Positions 58,084-64,000 of a stretch of DNA of 64,000 nucleotides are shown here, one piece after another. The notes below the pieces were generated by a model. That model did no database searches and was not told where the DNA came from. It saw only the letters and a list, made by a program, of their open reading frames with translations. Each line of letters opens with the position of its first letter. Position 1 is the stretch's first letter. A program made the position numbers and the translations under genes. Source of the stretch: Tepidimonas fonticaldi (GTDB lineage: Bacteria > Pseudomonadota > Gammaproteobacteria > Burkholderiales > Burkholderiaceae_C); assembly GCF_007556755.1 (NCBI RefSeq), contig NZ_VJOO01000003.1, forward strand, positions 1 through 64,000, in the 5' to 3' direction.

Positions 58084-58593
58084 ATGGCCAAAGCGTCCTC
58101 CCGCGGCATGCTGACCTGGCTCGGACTGGCCTTTGCCATCGTCCTGCTCGATCAGTTCACCAAAACACTCATCGTCGGCTTCTACCGACTGGGCGACGTC
58201 ACCCCAGTGACGTCGTTTTTCAACATCGTGCGCGTGCACAACCCCGGGGCGGCGTTTTCCTTCTTGGCGCAGGCCGGAGGCTGGCAACGCTGGCTCTTCA
58301 CCGCCATCGGGCTGGCGGTGGCCGTCTTCATCGTCTGGACGCTGCGCAGCCACGCGCACCAGCGGCTGTTTGCCTTTTCCCTGTCCTGCCTGCTCGGCGG
58401 CGCGCTCGGCAACGTCATCGATCGCATGGTCCACGGCTATGTGGTGGACATCCTGGACTTCCACTTCCGCTGGCTGACCCCGCTGTTCCCCGGCGGGCAC
58501 TTTCCGGCCTTCAACCTGGCCGACACCGCGATCACCATTGGCGCCATCGGCCTGATCCTGGACGAGATCCTGCGCGTGCGGCGCAGCCGCTGA
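58084..58593 (+). CDS. lspA: Lipoprotein signal peptidase (signal peptidase II)
   Basis: A 169-residue inner-membrane aspartyl protease that cleaves prolipoproteins after Lgt modification. Four hydrophobic segments are present, with catalytic D122 in YVVD and D147 in FNLAD. The substrate-modifying enzyme gene lgt is also in this window, at 30.1-30.9 kb. Confidence 0.97.
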   Translation: MAKASSRGMLTWLGLAFAIVLLDQFTKTLIVGFYRLGDVTPVTSFFNIVRVHNPGAAFSFLAQAGGWQRWLFTAIGLAVAVFIVWTLRSHAHQRLFAFSLSCLLGGALGNVIDRMVHGYVVDILDFHFRWLTPLFPGGHFPAFNLADTAITIGAIGLILDEILRVRRSR

Positions 58594-58607
58594 CCGAAGG
58601 AGCCCCC

Positions 58608-59408
58608 ATGCCATCCCCCCTGCGCCGCTGGATCACCGTCGCCGCGCTGTCGCTGGCCGCCATCGGCTGGCAAAGCACCGCGCTGGCCCAATCCACCCCG
58701 GCTGCCCCGCCCACCGTGGCCGCCGCCGCCGACCTCAAGTTCGCGGTGGAGGAGGTCGCCCGGCTGTTCGAGCAGCGCACCGGCCACCGGCTGCGGCTGG
58801 TGTTCGGCTCGTCCGGCAACTTCTACTCGCAGATCCTGCAGGGGGCGCCGTTTCACCTCTTCATGTCGGCCGACGAGGACTTCGTCTTCAAGCTGGCCGA
58901 GGCCGGCAAGACGCTGGACCGCGGCCGACTCTACGCCTTTGGGCGCATCGGCATCATGGTGCCGAAGGGCTCGCGCCTGAAGGCCGACGGCGAGCTGAAG
59001 GATCTGGCCGCGGCGCTGAAGGACGGGCGGCTACGCAAGTTCGCCATCGCCGCGCCGGACCACGCCCCGTACGGCAAGCGCGCCAAGGAGGCGCTGCAGC
59101 ACGCCGGCCTGTGGGAGGCGATCGAGCCCAGGCTGGTCTACGGCGAGAACATCGCGCAGACGGCGCAGTTCGCCACCTCCGGCTCCACCGAGGGCGGCAT
59201 CATCGCGTTGTCGCTGGCCAAGGCGCCGCAGGTCGCGGCGCTGGGCGACTTCGCGCTGATCCCGGAATCGTGGCACAGGCCGCTGGCGCAGCGCCTGGTG
59301 CTGATGAAGGACGCGCCGCCGGCTGCGCGGCAGTTCTACGACTTCCTGGCCACGCCGCAGGCGCAGGCCATCATGGTGCGCTACGGCTTCGCGATGCCGC
59401 AGCGGTGA
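58608..59408 (+). CDS. modA: Molybdate ABC transporter substrate-binding protein
   Basis: A 266-residue periplasmic protein with a signal peptide (cleavage near ALAQ, residues 22-25). The mature start VAAAADLKFAVEEVA and the segments FGSSGNFYSQI and MSADEDFVFKL match ModA oxyanion-binding positions. It begins the modABC operon, 14 bases after lspA. Confidence 0.95.
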   Translation: MPSPLRRWITVAALSLAAIGWQSTALAQSTPAAPPTVAAAADLKFAVEEVARLFEQRTGHRLRLVFGSSGNFYSQILQGAPFHLFMSADEDFVFKLAEAGKTLDRGRLYAFGRIGIMVPKGSRLKADGELKDLAAALKDGRLRKFAIAAPDHAPYGKRAKEALQHAGLWEAIEPRLVYGENIAQTAQFATSGSTEGGIIALSLAKAPQVAALGDFALIPESWHRPLAQRLVLMKDAPPAARQFYDFLATPQAQAIMVRYGFAMPQR

Positions 59409-59415
59409 CGCCGCG

Positions 59416-60078
59416 ATGGACTGGCAGGCGCTGATCCTGTCGCTGGAGCTGGCGGCGGCGACCCTGCTGGTGCTGCTGCCGCTGGGCCTGTGGATGGGGC
59501 GCTGGCTGGCTCGCGCCAGCTTCGTCGGCAAGTCGCTGGTGGAGGCGGCGGTGGTGCTGCCGCTGGTGCTGCCGCCGACGGTGCTGGGCTACTACCTGCT
59601 GGTCTCGCTCGGTGCCGCGTCGCCGCTGGGCGCCTGGATGCTGGAGCACTTCGACATCCGGCTGACGTTCAACTTCCTGGGGCTGCTGATCGCCTCGGTG
59701 GTGTTCAACGTGCCGTTCATGGTGCAGCCGATCCAGCGCGCCTTCGAGGCCATCCCGGCCAACCTGACGGAGGCCGCCGCGGTGCACGGCCTGTCGCGCT
59801 GGCAGACGCTGTGGCGCGTGGAGCTGCCGCTGGCCTGGCCGGGGATCCTGTCGGCCTCGGTGCTGACCTTCGTGCACACGCTGGGGGAGTTCGGCGTCGT
59901 GCTGATGGTCGGCGGCAACATCCCCGGCGAGACCAAGACGATCGCCATCAGCATCTACGACCGCGTGCAGGCGTTCGACCTGCAGGCGGCCGACCGCATG
60001 GCGCTGCTGCTGCTGGTGCTGTCGCTGGTGGCGGTGGCGGCGTCGTTCTTCGCCGCGGCGCGCACCGCGAAGCGTTGA
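59416..60078 (+). CDS. modB: Molybdate ABC transporter permease
   Basis: A 220-residue permease with five hydrophobic segments. The EAAAVHGLSRWQTLWRVELPLAWPG loop is the cytoplasmic EAA motif that contacts ModC. It lies seven bases after modA. Confidence 0.95.
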   Translation: MDWQALILSLELAAATLLVLLPLGLWMGRWLARASFVGKSLVEAAVVLPLVLPPTVLGYYLLVSLGAASPLGAWMLEHFDIRLTFNFLGLLIASVVFNVPFMVQPIQRAFEAIPANLTEAAAVHGLSRWQTLWRVELPLAWPGILSASVLTFVHTLGEFGVVLMVGGNIPGETKTIAISIYDRVQAFDLQAADRMALLLLVLSLVAVAASFFAAARTAKR

Positions 60079-60088
60079 GGGCCCGGTC

Positions 60089-61240
60089 ATGAGCGGTGCC
60101 TTGCACGTCGAGATCGACCAGCACGAGCCGATGCCGCTGCACGGCGCGGTGCAGTGCCAGCCCGGCGAACTGCTGGCGCTGGTGGGGCCGTCCGGCGCGG
60201 GCAAGACCTCGCTGCTGCGCTGCCTGGCCGGGTTGATGCGCCCACAGCGCGGCGTCATCCGCGTCGGCGACGAGGTCTGGGTGGACACGCAGGCCGGGGT
60301 GTTCGTGCCGCCGCAACGGCGCCACGTCGGGCTGGTGTTCCAGAACTACGCGCTGATGCCGCACCTGAGCGCGCTGGACAACGTGGCGCTGGCGCTGCTG
60401 CACCGGCCGCGCAGCCAGCGCCGCGCCGAGGCGGCGCGCTGGCTGGAGCACGTGCGCCTGACGCCGCAGCAGATGCAACGCCGGCCCGCCAACCTCTCCG
60501 GCGGGCAGCAGCAGCGCGTGGCGGTGGCGCGGGCGCTGGCGCGCCAGCCGCGTTTGCTGCTGCTGGACGAGCCGTTCTCGGCGGTCGATCAGATGAACCG
60601 CCAGGGCCTCTACGGCCTGCTGGCGGACCTGCGCAAGGATCTGGCGATCCCGATCATCCTCGTCACGCACGACATGGTCGAAGCGCGCCACCTGGCCGAC
60701 CGGCTGGTGGTGATGGATCAGGGCCAGGTGTTGCAGAGCGGCACGCCGGCGCACATCTACCGCAGCCCGCGCAACGCACGCGTGGCCGATCTGTTGGGCG
60801 TGCAGAACCGCTTCCAGGGCGTGTGGCTCGGACCCCGCGACGAGGCCGACCGCGCCGCTGGCGCCGGCTGGCTGCAATGGCTGCTGCCGGACGGCTCGGT
60901 CTCGCCGCTGCGGTTGCGCGTGCCCGATAAGGGCAAGATCCCGCCGGGGCAGCGCGTCACCTGGGTCGTGCAGGGCGATGGCCTGCACCTGGACGACGAG
61001 CGCTTGGCGGCTGGCCATGCCGCGGCCTTGTGCGAGACGGCGCTGGCCACCACCGTGCAACAGGTACGCCACCTCGGCGAGACGACGATGGCCAGCGCCA
61101 GCGTCGATGGCCTGCCCGGGGTGGAGCTGCGGCTGGTGCGCTCCGGCCCGCTGCGGCAGGTGCTGCAGCCGGGCCAGCCGCTGCGCGTCTGGCTGGACTG
61201 CGACTGGGTGCACGTGATGCCGACGCGCGGCGCGCGCTGA
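60089..61240 (+). CDS. modC: Molybdate ABC transporter ATP-binding protein
   Basis: A 383-residue ATPase. Walker A is GPSGAGKTS at 33-41, the signature is LSGGQQQR and Walker B LLLLDEP. The C-terminal third has a TOBE-like regulatory region. It energises molybdate uptake by ModAB. Molybdenum cofactor genes and a modE regulator are not in the window. Confidence 0.95.
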   Translation: MSGALHVEIDQHEPMPLHGAVQCQPGELLALVGPSGAGKTSLLRCLAGLMRPQRGVIRVGDEVWVDTQAGVFVPPQRRHVGLVFQNYALMPHLSALDNVALALLHRPRSQRRAEAARWLEHVRLTPQQMQRRPANLSGGQQQRVAVARALARQPRLLLLDEPFSAVDQMNRQGLYGLLADLRKDLAIPIILVTHDMVEARHLADRLVVMDQGQVLQSGTPAHIYRSPRNARVADLLGVQNRFQGVWLGPRDEADRAAGAGWLQWLLPDGSVSPLRLRVPDKGKIPPGQRVTWVVQGDGLHLDDERLAAGHAAALCETALATTVQQVRHLGETTMASASVDGLPGVELRLVRSGPLRQVLQPGQPLRVWLDCDWVHVMPTRGAR

Positions 61241-61312
61241 ACGTCCGTACCCACGCGTCCCGCGCGCGCCATGGCGCCCCGCTATGATGGGCGCGCAGCG
61301 GTCGGGGGTGGC

Positions 61313-63619
61313 ATGGACGCATGGTGGCAACGTTGGTTTGCGTGGCGGGATGAGGCCGGGCCGCTGGCCGCGGTCGTCTACGACCCGTGGTTGGTCGCGC
61401 TGTCGCTGCTGATCGCCTGTGCCGGCGGCGTGGCGGCGATGCAGCTGGTCAGCCTGGCGCGCCGCGCCGACCGCTTCGGCCCCGTGGTGGCGCGCGGCGC
61501 CTACGCGCTGGCGTCGCTGGCACTCGGGGTCAGCGTGTGGGCGATGCATTTCATCGGCATGCTGGCCGCCGACCTGTGCCAGCCGGTGCGCTACGACCCC
61601 TGGATCACCGCGCTGTCGATGCTGCCGAGCCTGGCCGCCTCGGCCATCGGCCTGCGGCTGTACGCGCGGCCCGGCGCGCAGGGCCGCCCCGGCGTGCGCG
61701 CGGTGGTCGTGGCCGGCGTGTGGGTCGGCGCCGGCATCGGCGCCATGCACTACAGCGGCATGGGCGCGCTGCGCATCGCCAGCGCGCTGCGCTACGACCC
61801 GGCGGGCTTTGCGCTGTCGATCGTGGTGGCGGTGGCGCTGGCGGTGGCGGGGCTGGGCGCGCGCGAGTGGCTGCGCCGCCACACGCGCCTGCCGGGGCTG
61901 GCGGTAATCGTCGTCGCCGGCTGCATCCTGGGGCTGGCCACCAGCGGCATGCACTACACGGCGATGCAGGCCTCCCTCTTCATCGGCCCGTTCGACCCGG
62001 CGTTTCCGCGCTGGTCGAGCCGCCAGTTCGAGCTGGCGGTGGTGGTGGCGGTGGTGGTGGCGGTGACGTTCGGCTTCGCCTGGGGGCTGCTCGGCATCGC
62101 CACCTACCGGGCGCTGGCGCGCCGGCTGGGCGAGCGCGAGGCGCTGCTGAGCGACATCCTGAACCACCTGCCCGGCGCCATCGTGCGCCTGCGCGCCGGC
62201 GGCGGCTTCGAGCGGCTGCTGGTGTCGCCGTCGCTGGCCGGCCTGACCGGCCAGTCGCTGGAGGGCTACCAGCGCGGGGAATGGTCGCTGCTCGATCTGG
62301 TGCACCCGGAGGACCGCGGGGCCGTCGCGCGCGTCGTCCCGGATCAGCGCCCGGCCTTCTACCAGACCGAGCTGCAGGTGCGCGTGCGCCACGCCACGCA
62401 GGGCTGGCGCCAGGTGCGCGTGCGCGCCGTCGCGCACGACTTCCAGCCCGATCCGCGCGGGCGCGCCGCGCCGATCCCGGTGCTGGACCTGTACCTGACC
62501 GACGTCACCGACGAGCACGAGGCGCGTGAGCGCGAGCGCGCGCTGCTGGCCGCGATCGACAACGTGGTCGGCCGCGCCGTGCTGGCGCCGGACGGCACCT
62601 TCGTCGAGGTCAACGCCAAGCTGGCCGGGCTGCTCGGCTACGCGCCGCACGAGCTCGCCGGCCAGCCGCACCGCCGGGTCTGGACCGACGAGGCACAGGA
62701 GGCCGACATGGCCGCCTTCTGGGCCGCGCTGCGGCGCGGCGAGGCGCAGCCGGGCGAATTCCCGCGCCGCACGCGCGACGGCCGCACCGTGTATCTTTCG
62801 GGCTGGTACCAGCCGATGCTCGACGCCGAGGGGCGCGTGCGCTCGGTGCTCAAGCTGGCCTTCGACGTCACCGAGCGCGTGCACATGGTGCAGGCGCTGC
62901 AACGCACGCAGCGCGAGCTGGAGCAGGCGCTGGCCAGCCGCGGCGCCTTCTTCGCCAACGTCAGCCACGAGATCCGCACGCCGATGAACGCCATCGTCGG
63001 CTTCGCGGAGCTGCTGCGCGAGCGGCTGCCGGACGGCAGCGCCGAGCGCGAGCAGGCGCGCACGATCCTCGAGTCGGCGCGCGCGCTGCTGCGCATCCTC
63101 AACGACGTGCTGGACGCGGCCAAGCTGGAGCGCGGCGAGTTCCGCATCGTGCCGGTGCCGTTCCGGCTGGACCGGCTGCTGCACGACCTGGTGTCGCAGT
63201 TCGGCGTGCTGGCCGCGCGCAAGGGGCTGGACCTGCGGCTGGACGCGGCCGTCACGCTGCCGCGCTGCTGGCACGGGGATGGCGACCGCGTGCGCCAGAT
63301 CCTGACCAACCTGCTCGGCAACGCGCTCAAGTTCACCGAGCGCGGCGGCGTCACGCTCGGCGCGGCGGTAGCCGGGGAGTTCCTGCTGCTGTGGGTGGAG
63401 GACACGGGCATCGGCATCCCCCCGGAGCGCCAGCGCGCCGTTTTCGACCCCTTCGTGCAGGCCGACGCCGGCACCGCGCGCCGCTACGGCGGCACGGGCC
63501 TGGGCATGAGCATCGTGCGGCGCCTGGCCGAGCTGATGGGCGGGCGCGTGGCGCTCAGCAGCGAAGTCGGCGTCGGCACGCGCGTGGAGGTGCGCCTGCC
63601 GCTGTTGACGGCCTGCTGA
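61313..63619 (+). CDS. MHYT-PAS sensor histidine kinase
   Basis: A 768-residue membrane kinase. The N-terminal MHYT domain has MHFIGM, MHYSGM and MHYTAM motifs on predicted membrane helices, proposed elsewhere to bind copper and sense a diatomic gas. Two PAS-like domains follow (about residues 280-400 and 415-530), then HisKA with phospho-acceptor H552 in SHEIRTP, and a HATPase_c domain with DTGIGIP and GTGLGMSIV. No receiver domain or response-regulator gene is adjacent. GGGGG precedes the ATG at 61313. Confidence 0.92.
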   Translation: MDAWWQRWFAWRDEAGPLAAVVYDPWLVALSLLIACAGGVAAMQLVSLARRADRFGPVVARGAYALASLALGVSVWAMHFIGMLAADLCQPVRYDPWITALSMLPSLAASAIGLRLYARPGAQGRPGVRAVVVAGVWVGAGIGAMHYSGMGALRIASALRYDPAGFALSIVVAVALAVAGLGAREWLRRHTRLPGLAVIVVAGCILGLATSGMHYTAMQASLFIGPFDPAFPRWSSRQFELAVVVAVVVAVTFGFAWGLLGIATYRALARRLGEREALLSDILNHLPGAIVRLRAGGGFERLLVSPSLAGLTGQSLEGYQRGEWSLLDLVHPEDRGAVARVVPDQRPAFYQTELQVRVRHATQGWRQVRVRAVAHDFQPDPRGRAAPIPVLDLYLTDVTDEHEARERERALLAAIDNVVGRAVLAPDGTFVEVNAKLAGLLGYAPHELAGQPHRRVWTDEAQEADMAAFWAALRRGEAQPGEFPRRTRDGRTVYLSGWYQPMLDAEGRVRSVLKLAFDVTERVHMVQALQRTQRELEQALASRGAFFANVSHEIRTPMNAIVGFAELLRERLPDGSAEREQARTILESARALLRILNDVLDAAKLERGEFRIVPVPFRLDRLLHDLVSQFGVLAARKGLDLRLDAAVTLPRCWHGDGDRVRQILTNLLGNALKFTERGGVTLGAAVAGEFLLLWVEDTGIGIPPERQRAVFDPFVQADAGTARRYGGTGLGMSIVRRLAELMGGRVALSSEVGVGTRVEVRLPLLTAC

Positions 63620-63810
63620 CGTGCAGCGCGGGCCTGCTCGCCGTAGGCGGCATCGAGCGCGGCGTCGAACTTGGCGCGGGCCTGCTTGAGCCAGGCGAGC
63701 GCTTCGTCCAGGTGGCGGCTGATCTCGGCCTTTTGCTCGGGCGGCAAGGCCGCGAGCTGGCCGATGGACATCGCGGCGATGTCGGCGGGATAGAGAGTCA
63801 GATCGCTCAT
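63484..63810 (-). pseudogene. Truncated phage-like protein
   Basis: The frame starts at an ATG with AAGGAGG upstream and begins MSDLTLYPADIAAMSIGQ, then LPPEQKAEISRHLDEALAWLKQARAKFDAAL and YGEQARA, a pattern I know from small proteins in phage and integrative-element early regions, which normally continue well beyond this point. After about residue 65 the frame enters the antisense of the kinase gene's 3' end and runs to a stop at 63484. The natural C-terminus has therefore been lost at about 63620-63640. Confidence 0.6.
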
Positions 63811-63821
63811 CGCATCCTCCT

Positions 63822-64000
63822 TCACCGCGCCGCGCGCTCGGAGGTCGAGTCGTGCAGGGCGCTGCGCTCGAACTCGATGACCGACTCCAGCGGGTAGCTC
63901 ACGCGCTTGGACAGCTTCAGGTAGCGCGGGCCACGCCCTTCGCTGCGCCAGCGCTGAAGCGTCTTGGGGCTCAGGCCCCAGCGCTGCGCGAGCTCGTTCT
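63822..64000 (-). CDS. Helix-turn-helix protein (excisionase/AlpA-like), partial
   Basis: The last 58 residues of a protein whose start is beyond the window. NELAQRWGLSPKTLQRWRSEGRGPRYLKLSKRVSYPLESVIEFE is a MerR/AlpA-type helix-turn-helix of the kind found in excisionases of phages and integrative elements. The stop lies 12 bases before the next gene's ATG on the same strand. Confidence 0.75.
   Translation of the reverse strand, partial: NELAQRWGLSPKTLQRWRSEGRGPRYLKLSKRVSYPLESVIEFERSALHDSTSERAAR

Noticed and set aside
54997-58614. A long open frame of more than 1200 codons antisense to ileS and lspA.
   Set aside because: It mirrors the codon bias of the real genes in GC-rich DNA and has no recognisable domain or ribosome-binding site. 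The same holds for long antisense frames opposite the acyl-CoA dehydrogenases, modC/kinase and prfC.
1-64000. CRISPR arrays, insertion sequences, rRNA genes and riboswitches.
   Set aside because: I found no regularly spaced repeats, no transposase-like proteins, no rRNA sequence and no recognisable riboswitch core.

Overview
The window reads as GC-rich chromosome of a betaproteobacterium of the order Burkholderiales, most likely a Comamonadaceae-type respiratory bacterium such as Tepidimonas or a relative. This is an inference from gene content and order: DUF3460 next to scpA, a full ccoNOQP-ccoG-fixH cluster beside fnr and hemN, a small Trp-rich protein, and a UPF0114 gene followed by class I fumarase. 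Coding density is very high and no gene-free stretch exceeds 300 bases.

Left part (1-8.1 kb): a long PilV-like minor pilin, then three overlapping genes (AAA-ATPase-like/PD-(D/E)XK protein, MNT-type nucleotidyltransferase, and a 48-residue remnant that may be its lost partner). Next comes pilA behind a textbook sigma-54 promoter, followed by an FAD oxidoreductase and a multi-spanning membrane protein that could act in pilin or surface-glycan modification. Both pilin genes are visibly less GC-rich than their neighbours.

8-17 kb: mrp/apbC, metG, a SulP transporter broken by a one-base frameshift, DUF3460, scpA, nadB, an EamA transporter and a TauE/SafE-like protein.

17-31 kb is the micro-aerobic respiration region: hemN, fnr, a small membrane protein, fixH-like, ccoG, ccoP, ccoQ, ccoO, ccoN, ccoS, ccoI and a universal stress protein. 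Three FNR-type boxes, all TTGAC-N4-GTCAA, lie upstream of hemN, upstream of ccoN, and between ccoI and uspA. The regulator is encoded inside its own apparent regulon. Then follow malonyl-CoA synthetase and lgt.

31-54 kb is mostly housekeeping: ilvD, a small Trp-rich protein, a c-type cytochrome, acs, UPF0114, class I fumarase, rsmB, prfC, a YqaA-like protein, two cupins divergent from an AraC regulator, an alpha/beta hydrolase, purN and a pair of acyl-CoA dehydrogenases. A tRNA-Leu(UAA) is bracketed by two toxin-antitoxin pairs (HigBA and ParE/Phd-like), each with a perfect palindrome at its promoter. An aldehyde dehydrogenase remnant and a 718-residue EF-hand-like membrane protein of unknown role follow.

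53-64 kb: HNH endonuclease, ribF-ileS-lspA, modABC, and an MHYT/PAS histidine kinase. The right edge holds the start of what looks like a phage or integrative-element segment: a truncated phage-like gene and a partial helix-turn-helix protein.
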